64,000 nt of DNA from Gordonia oryzae (GTDB lineage: Bacteria > Actinomycetota > Actinomycetes > Mycobacteriales > Mycobacteriaceae), in NCBI RefSeq assembly GCF_003797185.1, contig NZ_RKMH01000001.1, positions 62,001-126,000 of the forward strand, read 5' to 3'. Of this stretch, positions 1-9,085 are shown one piece after another (the stretch's first letter is position 1; every line of letters starts with the position of its first letter). A model generated the notes under the pieces. The model saw only the letters and a program-made list of their open reading frames with translations, was not told where the DNA came from and did not search any database. The position numbers and the translations under genes are program-made.

Positions 1-2
1 GT

Positions 3-392
3 GACCTCGCCGAAAAGTACTGTGAGGGAAGGTGGATCGCGGTCGGTGGCGGGGGCTACGGCGTGGTCAATGTGGTACCCCGCAGTTGGACACACCTGCT
101 CGGCGTGGTCCTCGACCGCGACATCCCCGTCGAGACCACGATCGGTGAGCAGTGGTGTCAGACCGCCACTGAGGTCGCAGACACCATCTACCCGGAGTAT
201 TCGGCGGCACCGGTCGGCACCATGAGCGACGACGGCGACGTCGGCTACGTCGCCTGGGACGGTGATACCGGCCAGCAAGCACCGCCCGGTATCGACGAGT
301 CGGCGTTGCGACAGACCGATCGCGCCATCATGGCCACCCGCAAGGCGGTATTCCCGCTGCACGGACTCGACCCGGAGGATCCGCGTGACTGA
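3..392 (+). CDS. acuC: AcuC-like histone deacetylase family protein, 3' part
   Basis: Only the last 129 codons lie in the window; the start is cut off by the left edge and the reading frame begins at base 3. The visible start of the fragment carries GGGGYGVVNVVPRSWTHL, the glycine-rich loop with the conserved tyrosine near the active site of class I/AcuC-type zinc deacetylases. In other bacteria AcuC deacetylates acetyl-CoA synthetase and so reverses Pat-type acetylation. The next gene is a Pat-like acetyltransferase fusion and overlaps this stop codon by 8 bases, so the two are probably co-translated as an acetylation/deacetylation pair. Zinc ligands further upstream cannot be checked here. 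Confidence 0.82.
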   Translation, partial: DLAEKYCEGRWIAVGGGGYGVVNVVPRSWTHLLGVVLDRDIPVETTIGEQWCQTATEVADTIYPEYSAAPVGTMSDDGDVGYVAWDGDTGQQAPPGIDESALRQTDRAIMATRKAVFPLHGLDPEDPRD

Positions 393-3315
393 GAAACCTG
401 CCTCGGACGGCTCAGGACAGGTGGACGTCGATGCCGACATCACCACCGGCGCGCGCACGGTGGAGGGGGCGGTCGCGCGCGGGCCCTGGGATTACCCGCG
501 TCACTGGATCGCCGACGTCCTGGCCTCCGATGGTGGTGTGGTTCATCTGCGGCCGATCGTCCCCGACGACGCCGATCGCGTCGTCCGGTTCCATGCCGGG
601 CTCAGCGAACGCACCCGCTACATGCGGTACTTCGGCCCCACCCCGACGCTGCCGCCGCGCGAGGTGGTGCGGACGACCACCGTCGACCACCAGCAACGGG
701 TGGCGCTGGTCGCGGTGCTCGGTGGTGAATTCATCGCGATCGGCATCTACGAGGGCCTCGCCGCCGACGGCAAACCCGAATCGGCCGAGGTCGCCTTCGT
801 CGTCGCCGACGCGCATCAGGGACGTGGGTTGGGGCCGATCCTTCTCGAACACCTCGCCGGCGCCGCAGCCGAGAACGGATTCACCCGATTCGAGGCGGAA
901 GTGCTCAGCGAGAACCCGAACATGGTCGCGGTGTTCCGCGATGCGGGATACCAGATCTCGCGCGCCTTCGACGGTGCGACGGTGCACGTCGAGTTCACCA
1001 TCGACCCGACCGAGGCGTTGCTGTCGGTGCGCAACGCCCGCGAACGTGCGTCCGAGGCGCGCAGCGTCGCCAATCTGCTGCGACCCATGTCGGTGGCGGT
1101 GATCGGTGCATCGGCCGACCCGAAGAAGGTCGGCAACGCCCTGTTGGCCAACATCATCGCCGGCGGATTCGCCGGACCGGTGTTCCCGGTCAATGGGCCC
1201 GGCCACCGCGGTGATGACACCGGCGAGCAGGCACACGGCGGAGCCGCGGCCGGTCACCACGCGGTGGGACGTCGGGTGGCGCATGGCAATCCGCGACTGA
1301 GAGACCGCCAGCGGCCGCCGTCGGTGCGGGGTATCCGTGCCTACGAGACGGTGCGCGACATCCCGGATCCCGTGGATCTCGCGGTCGTGGCCGTGCCCGC
1401 CGCAGTCGTCGGCGACGTCCTCGATGACTGCCTCGTCAAGGGCGTACGCACTCTGGTCATCGTGTCGTCGGGGTTCGGTGAGGCCGGTGAGGAAGGTTTG
1501 GCGAGTGAGCGCCGCCTGCTGGAGCAGGTTCGCGAACACGGCATGCGTCTGGTCGGACCCAACGCTCTCGGCGTCGCCAACAACGACCCACAAGTCGCAC
1601 TCAACGCGACATTGGCACCCCGTATCCCCGCGGCCGGCCGGGTCGGCTTCTTCTGTCAGTCCGGTGCGCTGGGTATCGCCATCCTCGACACCGCCGCGCG
1701 CCGTCAGATCGGTTTGTCGACCTTCGTCTCGGCGGGTAACCGCGCCGACGTCTCCGGCAACGATCTGTTGCAGTACTGGGACACCGACAGCGCGACCGAT
1801 GTGGTACTGCTCTATCTGGAGAGTTTCGGTAACCCGCGGAAGTTCTCGCGCATCGCGCGCCGCGTCTCGCGAACGAAGCCGATCGTGGCGGTCAAATCCG
1901 GCAAGGGGGCGCTGACCGCGGTGCGTGCCGCCCGATCGGCCGCAGCCACCCTCGACGACCGCATCGCGCAGATGGTGCTCGAGCAGGCCGGCGTGATCCA
2001 GGTCGATACCATCCCGGAGTTGTTCGACTGCGCAACGATATTCGCCTATCAGCCGCTGCCGCGCGGGCCGCGCACCCGGATCATCGGCAACTCCTCGGTA
2101 CTCGGCAGCCTCGCCGCGGACACCGCCCGCAACGGTGGTCTGGACGTGATCGGCACCGTCGACATCGGGGCCGGTGCCTCAGAGGAGGAGTTCGAGTCGG
2201 CGGTGGCCGCGGCGATGGCCGACGAGCAGGTCGACGCGATCATCGTGGTGTTCGTGCCGCCGGTGGCGGTCGACGCCGACTGGCACGCGCGCGCACTGAT
2301 GGCCGCGGCCAACACGCCCGACGCCGATGCGGCCAAGCCCATCGTGACGACGTTCCTGGCGGTCGAGGGCATTCCGCCCGGACTCATGCGTCCCGGCCCG
2401 AACGGCCTGCCGGAGCGGGGGTCGATACCGTCCTACGGCAGCCCCGAACGCGCGGCGTCCGCGCTCGCCAATGCGTGGCAGTACGCCCGCTGGCGCGCCC
2501 GGCCCGAGTCGACCGTCATCCGGCCTGCCGACGTCGATCCCGAAGCCGCCCGCATGTTCGTCCGGGAGGAAATGGCGGGCCTCGAGGCCACCGATGGGGA
2601 ACGCACCTCACCTGACGAAGACACCCCCGATGCCGAGCCGACCGGTCGACTGCTGAACGAGGTGGCCGCGGCCCGGCTGCTGACCTGGTACGGCATCGAT
2701 GTCGTGGCATTCGGTGAGGTACGGACGATGCACGAGGCCAGTGCGGCCGCCCGCGAGCTGGGTTTTCCGGTGGCGGTCAAGGCCACCTCGCCGGGTTGGC
2801 GGGGTCGTCTCGACCGCGAGGGTGTGCGGCTGGATCTGCCCGATCCCACCGCGGTGGTGACGGCGTTCGCCGAACTGACCGAACTCACCGGCGATCGCGT
2901 CCTGCACGTGCAGAAGATGGCGCCCAAGGGGGTGGGGACCGTCATCGCCATGCGCGATGACCCGTCATTCGGGCCGCTGATCTCCTTCGGCTTGTCCGGC
3001 AGCACCTTTGAACTCCTGGGTGATCGTGCGTACCGGGCGGTGCCGCTGTCGGATCGAGACGCTGCCGATCTCATCGATGCGCCTCGCTCGGCGCCGCTGC
3101 TCGACGGATTTCGCGGTGAGCGCCCCGCGGACAAATCCGCTCTCGTCGACATCCTGCAACGCATCTCGACCCTCGTCGAGGACATCCCGGAGATCCGCGA
3201 GGTCACCTGTGATCCGATCCTGGTCTCACCCGACGGCGCCGCGATTCTCAATGCCCGGATACGCATCGGTCCGGTGCCCTCGAGGAGGGACACCGGACCG
3301 AGGAGGCTCAGCTAG
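385..3315 (+). CDS. Pat-like GNAT acetyltransferase fused to acyl-CoA synthetase (NDP-forming) domains
   Basis: The protein has 976 residues. The GTG start at 385 is preceded by GGAGGA at 373-378 and lies inside the end of acuC. Order of domains: a GNAT domain at about residues 50-200, with the acetyl-CoA loop QGRGLG; a CoA-binding Rossmann domain starting near 235 (VAVIGASADPKKVG); two succinyl-CoA-ligase-like flavodoxin domains; and an ATP-grasp domain from about 753 onward (VAVKATSPGW). This architecture matches protein lysine acetyltransferases of the Pat family, which control AMP-forming acyl-CoA synthetases. Activity of the synthetase part cannot be judged by eye. Residues about 271-316, between VFPVN and RAYETVRDIP, form an unusual Gly/His/Arg-rich insertion where relatives are normally continuous. 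Neighbouring acuC supports a role in reversible protein acylation. Confidence 0.82.
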   Translation: MTEKPASDGSGQVDVDADITTGARTVEGAVARGPWDYPRHWIADVLASDGGVVHLRPIVPDDADRVVRFHAGLSERTRYMRYFGPTPTLPPREVVRTTTVDHQQRVALVAVLGGEFIAIGIYEGLAADGKPESAEVAFVVADAHQGRGLGPILLEHLAGAAAENGFTRFEAEVLSENPNMVAVFRDAGYQISRAFDGATVHVEFTIDPTEALLSVRNARERASEARSVANLLRPMSVAVIGASADPKKVGNALLANIIAGGFAGPVFPVNGPGHRGDDTGEQAHGGAAAGHHAVGRRVAHGNPRLRDRQRPPSVRGIRAYETVRDIPDPVDLAVVAVPAAVVGDVLDDCLVKGVRTLVIVSSGFGEAGEEGLASERRLLEQVREHGMRLVGPNALGVANNDPQVALNATLAPRIPAAGRVGFFCQSGALGIAILDTAARRQIGLSTFVSAGNRADVSGNDLLQYWDTDSATDVVLLYLESFGNPRKFSRIARRVSRTKPIVAVKSGKGALTAVRAARSAAATLDDRIAQMVLEQAGVIQVDTIPELFDCATIFAYQPLPRGPRTRIIGNSSVLGSLAADTARNGGLDVIGTVDIGAGASEEEFESAVAAAMADEQVDAIIVVFVPPVAVDADWHARALMAAANTPDADAAKPIVTTFLAVEGIPPGLMRPGPNGLPERGSIPSYGSPERAASALANAWQYARWRARPESTVIRPADVDPEAARMFVREEMAGLEATDGERTSPDEDTPDAEPTGRLLNEVAAARLLTWYGIDVVAFGEVRTMHEASAAARELGFPVAVKATSPGWRGRLDREGVRLDLPDPTAVVTAFAELTELTGDRVLHVQKMAPKGVGTVIAMRDDPSFGPLISFGLSGSTFELLGDRAYRAVPLSDRDAADLIDAPRSAPLLDGFRGERPADKSALVDILQRISTLVEDIPEIREVTCDPILVSPDGAAILNARIRIGPVPSRRDTGPRRLS
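3266..3301. terminator. Hairpin inside the end of the pat-like gene
   Basis: The arms TCGGTCCGGTG (3266-3276) and CACCGGACCGA (3291-3301) are perfectly complementary. The intervening bases continue the stem as CCCTC/GAGGG with one bulged base, giving about 16 pairs. It lies within the final codons of the plus-strand gene and between two convergent genes, so it probably ends transcription from both sides. There is no T-tract. Confidence 0.5.
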
Positions 3316-3342
3316 GCCAAATGAAGTGGGGGCAGCCCCGGG

Positions 3343-4362
3343 TCAGCTGGCGTAGGCGCGCAGGCGTTCGGCGCGATCGCCCTGACGCAGCTTGCCCATC
3401 ACCTCGCGCTCGATCTGCCGGACACGCTCGCGGGAGAGTCCGAACATACGGCCGATCTGGTCGAGCGTACGCGGTTGACCGTCGTCGAGGCCGTAGCGCA
3501 TGCGGATGACCTGCTGTTCACGCTCGTCGAGCGTAGCGAGAACGGCGCGCACGTCCGAATGCAACAGGCCCGCGATGACTGCGTTCTCGGCTGAGGTGGC
3601 CTCGGCATCCTCGATGAAGTCGCCCAACGGGGCCTCTTCGTCGCTGCCGACCGGCATGTCCAGACTCACCGGATCGCGGCTGTGGTCGAGGAGGTCGGCG
3701 ATCTTGTCGGCGGGAATGCCCGACTCGTTGGCCAGCTCGTCGTCGGTCGCCTCGCGGCCGAGCTGCTGATGCAGCTCGCGCTTGATGCGGGCGATCTTGT
3801 TGACCTGCTCCACGAGATGGACGGGCAGCCGGATGGTGCGGCTCTGATCGGCCATACCGCGGGTGATGGCCTGACGAATCCACCAGGTGGCATACGTCGA
3901 GAACTTGAATCCCTTGGCGTAGTCGAACTTCTCCATGGCGCGGATCAGTCCGAGGTTGCCCTCTTGGATGAGGTCGAGCAGCGGCATACCACGACCGGTG
4001 TAGCGCTTGGCGAGCGAGACCACCAGACGCAGGTTGGCCTCCAGGAGATGGGCACGCGCTGCCTCCCCCTCGCGGATGACGGTGTTGAGGTCGCGCTTCT
4101 TGACGGCACTCAAACGCTTACGGGTCGCCAGGACATGCTTGGCGTATAGGCCCGCCTCGATCTTCTTGGCGAGCTCGACTTCTTGTTCGGCATTGAGCAA
4201 CGCTGTGCGGCCGATGCCGTTGAGATAGACCCGGACGAGGTCGGCGGCCGGCGATTGGGCGTCGAGATCCTGCTCTGTCATGGCAGGACGAGTGGAGGTG
4301 GTGGGCTCGGCGGAGAAATCGGTGGTGGGGGTGGTGGAGCGAGCAACGGTGGAGCGTGACAT
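3343..4362 (-). CDS. sigB: RNA polymerase sigma factor SigB
   Basis: This is a 339-residue group-2 sigma-70 factor. The ATG at 4362 has AGGAGG five bases upstream; an earlier in-frame start at 4401 lacks such support. Region 1.2/2.1 starts near residue 40 ([16 protein letters not shown]). Region 2 holds [15 protein letters not shown], the core-binding [13 protein letters not shown] and the -10 recognition helix [16 protein letters not shown]. Region 4.2 ends with the -35 reader [18 protein letters not shown]. It lacks the long acidic/lysine-rich N-terminus seen in sigA 6 kb away, as expected for the general-stress/stationary SigB of mycobacteria. A candidate ECF-type promoter is just upstream at 4400-4426. 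The order sigB, DUF3099, DUF3039, BrkB, sigA matches M. tuberculosis Rv2710-Rv2703. Confidence 0.95.
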   Translation of the reverse strand: MSRSTVARSTTPTTDFSAEPTTSTRPAMTEQDLDAQSPAADLVRVYLNGIGRTALLNAEQEVELAKKIEAGLYAKHVLATRKRLSAVKKRDLNTVIREGEAARAHLLEANLRLVVSLAKRYTGRGMPLLDLIQEGNLGLIRAMEKFDYAKGFKFSTYATWWIRQAITRGMADQSRTIRLPVHLVEQVNKIARIKRELHQQLGREATDDELANESGIPADKIADLLDHSRDPVSLDMPVGSDEEAPLGDFIEDAEATSAENAVIAGLLHSDVRAVLATLDEREQQVIRMRYGLDDGQPRTLDQIGRMFGLSRERVRQIEREVMGKLRQGDRAERLRAYAS

Positions 4363-4399
4363 TCCGGCCTCCTGACTTGAGTGCATTCTGCAAAGGTCC

Positions 4400-4426
4400 A
4401 ACGCCGCTGCGACGCCGATAGTTCCC
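4400..4426 (-). promoter_or_regulatory. Candidate SigE/SigH-type promoter of sigB
   Basis: Read on the minus strand, GGGAAC (4426-4421) is followed after 17 bases by CGTT (4403-4400). This fits the mycobacterial SigE/SigH consensus GGAAC-N16/18-GTT. The predicted transcript would start near 4393, about 30 bases before the ATG at 4362. In M. tuberculosis sigB is known to be controlled by ECF sigma factors through a promoter of this type, so the match is expected as well as visible. Confidence 0.7.
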
Positions 4427-4536
4427 GCCGCCGGACTTCCTTACCTTTCGGTCACCACGCTGACCTGCTGATATCCCTATCTCGCCGGCCGTGGTTCTGA
4501 GAAGTTGCTGAGATCAGTGAATCCGTGGAAGACGAT

Positions 4537-4935
4537 TCAGGTCTGGGGCGGTGTCTCCGAGGAGGTCGAATCGATCGTCCGGGCAGTGGTTCCGAGGGGA
4601 GCCGGGCCGACGACTGAGTGATCGGACCCGTGCAGGTACTGCGGAACCTCCCCGCGTTTGCGCGGCGGCCGGTCGTTGGCGATCAGCACCGCCACCCACG
4701 GCAGCGGGATCGATGCGGCGATGATGGCCAGTGCCCACCAGCCCGAACCGGTCGACGAGTACACGATGCCCGCGATGATCAGAGCCGGGACACGGAACGC
4801 CATCAGTGTCAGGTATTTGCGGACACGGGCGCGATGCTGCTCGTCATACGGTGTCGGGGCGCCGGTGATGAGGAACGCATCTGCCTTCGATCGATCCGTC
4901 CCGGACCGCTCGCCGTTGTCGTTCCGTTCACCCAT
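4537..4935 (-). CDS. DUF3099 membrane protein
   Basis: A 132-residue protein starting MGERNDNGERSGTD at the ATG at 4935; a GTG one codon upstream is an alternative. After a polar N-terminus, KADAFLITGAPTPYDEQHR is typical of DUF3099. Two membrane segments follow at about residues 45-62 (YLTLMAFRVPALIIAGIVY) and 69-90. The C-terminal tail is polar. It corresponds in position to M. tuberculosis Rv2709, between sigB and the divergent DUF3039 gene. No biochemical role is known. Confidence 0.8.
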   Translation of the reverse strand: MGERNDNGERSGTDRSKADAFLITGAPTPYDEQHRARVRKYLTLMAFRVPALIIAGIVYSSTGSGWWALAIIAASIPLPWVAVLIANDRPPRKRGEVPQYLHGSDHSVVGPAPLGTTARTIDSTSSETPPQT

Positions 4936-5068
4936 CACCCCACTGTCCCACTTTCCCCGAACGGTCGCACTGTCGGCTATGTCCGGGTATCCGGTTCTGA
5001 TGCGTTCCCGAGTGTCTTTGCCTGGCAGGGGTGACCCGGTCCAGCCCGGGTGGCGCACAATGGTGGGT

Positions 5069-5362
5069 ATGCCCACCGAAACCATTGAGCGGCCCGACAT
5101 CGACGAACGCATCGACACCGATGTGCGGACCGACACCACCACCGAGGAACGGTCCGATACCGACGCCACCGATCGCGGTGACGACGACCGGCCGAAGTTC
5201 TTTCACTACGTGAAGAAGGACAAGATTGCCGAGAGCGCGGTCATGGGTACGCATGTCGTGGCCCTCTGCGGGGAGACCTTCCCGGTGACGCGATCGGCCA
5301 AGCCGGGCTCACCGGTCTGCCCGAAGTGCAAGAAGATCTACAAGCGGATGCGCAAGGAGTGA
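5069..5362 (+). CDS. DUF3039 zinc-ribbon-like small protein
   Basis: A 97-residue protein whose ATG at 5069 is chosen because the acidic, Thr/Asp-rich N-terminus (MPTETIERPDIDERIDTD) begins there; upstream codons are the antisense of the DUF3099 leader. The conserved part FFHYVKKDKIAESAVMGTHV is followed by VALCGE and VCPKCKKIYKRM, giving a likely Cys-based metal site. It matches Rv2708c by sequence pattern and position. The gene is divergent from DUF3099 with 133 bp between them, which must hold both promoters. Function is unknown. Confidence 0.82.
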   Translation: MPTETIERPDIDERIDTDVRTDTTTEERSDTDATDRGDDDRPKFFHYVKKDKIAESAVMGTHVVALCGETFPVTRSAKPGSPVCPKCKKIYKRMRKE

Positions 5363-5409
5363 TCGCCGACGGCGACGATGTACCGAAATTTCAGAGATCG
5401 GGCGTGATC

Positions 5410-6753
5410 TCACGAATCGTCGGGTGAATGACCGCGTGGCCGGCTGCGTCGACTGATCGGGCCGGTCGACAGGCGCTCGGGCAGCGTTTTGAGCTGCCCG
5501 GTGACCTCGGCGGTCTGGTGCTGAACCCAGTCGCGGACCTGAGCGGTCACCGCCGGCCTCGCAGGCCACAGGGACTGGACCGCGGCGTTGAACTCGGCGC
5601 CGACCACGATCGCGAACCCGAGGAAGAACGTGAAAAGCAGGAACGCGATCGGGGTGGCCAGAGCGCCGTAGGTGTAACCGGCCCGGGTGATCGCCGCCAG
5701 GTAGAGCCGCAGGAAGTAGCTGGCCACCCAGAACACGATGCCCGCGACGATCGCGCCACCCACCAGGCGATGCCAGGGCAGCGGATTGGGCAGTGCCAGG
5801 TGATACAGCGTGGTCAGCACCAGCATCAGCAGCAACGCCACGAACGGGAAGTACCCGAAATCGATCGCATTGGTGACGATGGGATCCCAGGATTCGGGGA
5901 CGATCTCCCGGAGATAGTTGGGACCCAGGGCGACCAGGGGGAGTAGTGGGACCGCAACGGTGAGAAAGCCGAGATAAAGCAGCAGGGCGAAGATGCGCTG
6001 CCACACCGGGTTTCGGACCTCGTGCTGGTCGTGGGCGCGCACGATCGAGGCGACGAAGCACGACACCGCCGACGAGCCGGCCCACAACGACAGGATGAAG
6101 CCGACCGAGATGACCCCGACCCGTCCGCGGCCCAGGACATTGTCGACGGTCGGCTTGATCAGGTCGGTGACCACATTGGGTGAGAAGGTGCGGTTCGCGA
6201 ACGCCAGGATGCGTTCGGAGATCACATCGACGGTGTCGGGACCGAACCAGCCCGAGAGATAGCCGACGCTGCCGAGGAGTCCGAGGAGTAGGGGAGGTAG
6301 CGACAGCGCCTGCCAGAATGCGGCTTGCGCGGCCCAGCCCACGATCCCGTCGTCCCAGGACTTCACGATCGTCCGCCAGATCAGGGTCGGGATGTCGCGT
6401 ACCACCCGACGTCGCGGCCGCTCTGGCGGTTCGACCGTCGGGTCGTCGCGCCCGAGCTCCTGGTCCGTCCGCGTGCCGGCGTCCGGTGGGCGTGAGCCGC
6501 GGCGGGTGGTCCCGGGGAGCCCGGAGTCCGCGATCGCCCGATGGTTGGGGTCGGGTGCGTCGAGTTCGACCGAGGCCGGTGCCGGGCGGCGCTCCGCGTG
6601 CAGCGGTGCGGTAAGGAACTCACCGCGGTCGGGGTGTGGTGCGCGAGGGGGTCGGGGGAGAGTGTCGGTTGCCTCATCTCCGCACGATCGCCCGGCCGAC
6701 TCGGGGACCGGGTCACGACGTGCTCCCGACGACGTGACGTCGTCGGGAGTCAT
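5410..6753 (-). CDS. YihY/BrkB family inner-membrane protein
   Basis: The proposed product has 447 residues from the ATG at 6753. The start is uncertain because no clear ribosome site is seen and the frame stays open to 7062. The first ~120 residues are polar and Arg/Pro-rich, probably cytoplasmic. They are followed by the BrkB core with about six membrane segments (GWAAQAAFWQALSLPPLLLG, VISVGFILSLWAGSSAVSCF, PFVALLLMLVLTTLYHL, FTFFLGFAIVVGAEFNAAV). The closing GAEFNA motif is characteristic of the family. Position and family match Rv2707. The old name virulence factor BrkB/ribonuclease BN is misleading; no enzymatic activity is implied. Confidence 0.85.
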   Translation of the reverse strand: MTPDDVTSSGARRDPVPESAGRSCGDEATDTLPRPPRAPHPDRGEFLTAPLHAERRPAPASVELDAPDPNHRAIADSGLPGTTRRGSRPPDAGTRTDQELGRDDPTVEPPERPRRRVVRDIPTLIWRTIVKSWDDGIVGWAAQAAFWQALSLPPLLLGLLGSVGYLSGWFGPDTVDVISERILAFANRTFSPNVVTDLIKPTVDNVLGRGRVGVISVGFILSLWAGSSAVSCFVASIVRAHDQHEVRNPVWQRIFALLLYLGFLTVAVPLLPLVALGPNYLREIVPESWDPIVTNAIDFGYFPFVALLLMLVLTTLYHLALPNPLPWHRLVGGAIVAGIVFWVASYFLRLYLAAITRAGYTYGALATPIAFLLFTFFLGFAIVVGAEFNAAVQSLWPARPAVTAQVRDWVQHQTAEVTGQLKTLPERLSTGPISRRSRPRGHSPDDS

Positions 6754-7103
6754 CGGAGCGGGGTTGCGTCGTCGGGTGCTGATGGTTACAGCATCCACGA
6801 TCGGCGAAGGTGATGCGCGCCACCATCGCCCCGAGGTGCCCAGTGCAACGTGTTCGCGCGTGGACTCCTCGGCGTGTTCGGCGCACCCCGGACGCAGCGG
6901 AGCCGCGCATCGACACCGCAATCTAGCTCGCGCCTCGACGCCCACGTGTGCCCCACACCGTGTCGCCCACGCGTCGGAATCGCTCGGTAGCATGGGCCCG
7001 TCCGTGCGGTGTGCCGGCCGATCGCCCGGCATACTGTGTCGCCCGGGTTCGACCGGGAACACCGACGGATTCCCCGTCCACCGACCCCCGGAGTCAGCTG
7101 CCC
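6754..7103. other. Divergent intergenic region between the BrkB and helicase genes
   Basis: These 350 bases separate the chosen starts of two divergent genes. Both frames remain open some way into the region, so part of it could be coding if either protein starts earlier. The only ribosome-site-like element I see is GGAG at 7090-7093 for the helicase. I see no repeat, RNA gene or clear promoter. Confidence 0.4.
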
Positions 7104-8810
7104 GTGACCGCTGCCGAAGACATTGCCGCCGCCATTTCGGGCCCCCCGCTCCGCGCCTGGCAGCGGCGTGCGCTGACCCGATACCTCGCGCGAGGACCGA
7201 AGGACTTCCTGGCGGTGGCCACCCCGGGTGCGGGTAAGACCACCTTCGGTCTGCGCGTGGCGCGGGAACTCCTCGACGACCGGACGGTGGAGCAGATCAC
7301 CGTGGTCACGCCGACCGAGCACCTCAAACATCAGTGGGCCCAGGCCGCCGCTCGTGTGGGCATCGCGCTCGACTCCCGGTTTCGCAATGCGACCGGTCAG
7401 ACCAGCTCCGACTTTCACGGTGTTGCGTTGACCTATGCGCAGGTCGCCGCGCACCCGTCCCGCCACCGGGTGCGCACCGAGAACCGGCGCACGCTGGTGA
7501 TTCTCGATGAGATCCACCACGGCGGCGATGCGAAGTCGTGGGGTGAGGCGATCCGCGAGGCTTTCGACGACGCCGAGCGTCGACTGGCGCTGACGGGTAC
7601 GCCGTTCCGATCCGACGACTCGCCGATCCCGTTCGTCACCTATGAACCCGAAGAGGGTGGGGTGCTGCGCTCCCGCGCCGACCACACCTACGGCTACTCC
7701 GACGCCCTCGCCGACGGCGTCGTGCGACCGGTGGTGTTCCTGGCCTATTCGGGTCAGGCGAGTTGGCGCACGAGTGCGGGCGAGGAATTCACCGCACGGT
7801 TGGGCGAGCCGCTGTCGGCTGAGCACACCGCACGCGCGTGGCGGACGGCCCTGGATCCGCACGGGGACTGGATTCCCTCGGTGCTGCAGGCGGCCCACAC
7901 CCGGCTGGGACAGATTCGCGCGGGCGGCATGCCCGATGCTGGTGGCCTGGTCATCGCCACCGATCAGACCGTTGCCCGCGACTACGCCGAACTGTTGCAG
8001 GCGATCACCGGAAGGATGCCGTCGGTTGTGCTCTCCGACGACCCGAAGGCGTCGTCGCGGATCGCGGAATTCGCCGAGTCCGACGACGAGTGGATGGTGG
8101 CGGTCCGGATGGTCTCCGAGGGAGTGGACGTTCCGCGGCTGGCCGTCGGCGTCTATGCGACGAGTTCGTCGACGCCGTTGTTCTTCGCCCAGGCCATCGG
8201 CCGATTCGTCCGGTCCCGGCGCCCAGGTGAGACCGCGAGCGTGTTCCTGCCGTCGGTGCCGGTGTTGCTGAATCTCGCCAGCCAGATGGAGGCCGAGCGC
8301 GATCACGTGCTCGGCAAGCCGCATCGGGACAGCGATGGCCTCGACGACGCCCTGCTGACCGACGCCAACAAGCAGAAGGACGAGCCGGGCGAGGAGGAGA
8401 AGGGTTTTCAATCCCTCCACGCCGACGCCGAACTCGATCAAGTGATCTTCGACGGCTCCTCATTCGGCACGGCGACTTTCTCCGGCAGCGATGAGGAGTC
8501 GGACTACCTGGGTCTACCCGGCCTGCTCGACGCCGATCAGGTGCGCGCGCTCCTGCGTCAGCGGCAGGCCGAGCAGGTCCAGACGCGTTCGGTCGCCCCG
8601 GCCGCCGACGCGGTCAAGCCCGCCGGCGCGAATTTGCACGCCTTGCGCAAGGAACTGAACACGCTCGTCGCGATGCACCACCATCGCACCGGGAAACCGC
8701 ACGGGGTCGTGCACAGCGAACTGCGCAGCAAACTCGGCGGACCACCGACCGCGATGGCCTCGGCGGATCAACTGCGCGAGCGGATCGCCGCCCTGCGTGA
8801 ATGGCGCTGA
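7104..8810 (+). CDS. Superfamily 2 DEAD/DEAH-type helicase
   Basis: A 568-residue protein. The GTG at 7104 is preceded by GGAG at 7090-7093. Helicase motifs are in order: Q/Ia region LRAWQRRALTRYLA, motif I ATPGAGKTT (about residue 42), motif II DEIHH, motif III TGTPFR, and in the second RecA fold VSEGVDVPRLAV and QAIGRFVRSRR (motif VI). The C-terminal ~150 residues are family-specific, with a helical segment near LRKELNTLVAMHHHRTGKPHG. Substrate is unknown; similar actinobacterial proteins are annotated simply as DEAD/DEAH box helicases and correspond to the Rv2706/Rv2705 neighbourhood only by position. It is divergent from the BrkB gene and ends at a strong terminator. Confidence 0.85.
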   Translation: MTAAEDIAAAISGPPLRAWQRRALTRYLARGPKDFLAVATPGAGKTTFGLRVARELLDDRTVEQITVVTPTEHLKHQWAQAAARVGIALDSRFRNATGQTSSDFHGVALTYAQVAAHPSRHRVRTENRRTLVILDEIHHGGDAKSWGEAIREAFDDAERRLALTGTPFRSDDSPIPFVTYEPEEGGVLRSRADHTYGYSDALADGVVRPVVFLAYSGQASWRTSAGEEFTARLGEPLSAEHTARAWRTALDPHGDWIPSVLQAAHTRLGQIRAGGMPDAGGLVIATDQTVARDYAELLQAITGRMPSVVLSDDPKASSRIAEFAESDDEWMVAVRMVSEGVDVPRLAVGVYATSSSTPLFFAQAIGRFVRSRRPGETASVFLPSVPVLLNLASQMEAERDHVLGKPHRDSDGLDDALLTDANKQKDEPGEEEKGFQSLHADAELDQVIFDGSSFGTATFSGSDEESDYLGLPGLLDADQVRALLRQRQAEQVQTRSVAPAADAVKPAGANLHALRKELNTLVAMHHHRTGKPHGVVHSELRSKLGGPPTAMASADQLRERIAALREWR

Positions 8811-8823
8811 TCTCCCGCAGATG

Positions 8824-8866
8824 ACGAGAGGGGCCCGGCAGGAACATTCCCGCCGGGCCCTCTCGT
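8824..8866. terminator. Bidirectional terminator between helicase and small zinc protein
   Basis: The arm ACGAGAGGGGCCCGGC (8824-8839) pairs with GCCGGGCCCTCTCGT (8852-8866), with one bulged G and a 12-base loop. The genes on both sides converge on it, stopping at 8810 and 8879, so it can serve both. Confidence 0.8.
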
Positions 8867-8878
8867 GGTGTGGGTCGA

Positions 8879-9085
8879 TCAGACGAGCTCGGCGGCCGAC
8901 TGATCCACGGTGGCCTGCATTTCCACGAGGCGAGCCTCGTGCTCGTTGAAGTGGTGCCGGCAGAAGAGGAGTTCGCCGCCGTTGGGGAGTACGGCGCGCA
9001 CCTTGGCTGCGGCGCCACAGCGATCGCAGCGATCCGATGCGGTCAGTGGCAGGAAGATCGGGGGTGTGGTCGCGATGTCTGGCAT
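8879..9085 (-). CDS. Small zinc-ribbon-like protein (DUF7455-type)
   Basis: A 68-residue protein; the ATG at 9085 has GGAGGAAACA directly upstream. The body reads LTASDRCDRCGAAAKVRAVL, then GGELLFCRHHFNEHEARL. The CxxC and CxxH pair look like a four-ligand zinc site, followed by a short acidic helix. Proteins of this kind sit next to sigA in many actinobacteria and are called DUF7455. No function is known. It is transcribed toward the terminator at 8824-8866. Confidence 0.75.
   Translation of the reverse strand: MPDIATTPPIFLPLTASDRCDRCGAAAKVRAVLPNGGELLFCRHHFNEHEARLVEMQATVDQSAAELV

Noticed and set aside
412..1593. A 393-codon minus-strand frame
   Set aside because: It is antisense to the Pat-like gene, whose domains are clear.
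6786..8441. A 551-codon open frame on the minus strand
   Set aside because: It is antisense to the helicase gene, has no recognisable motif, and arises from high-GC third-position bias.
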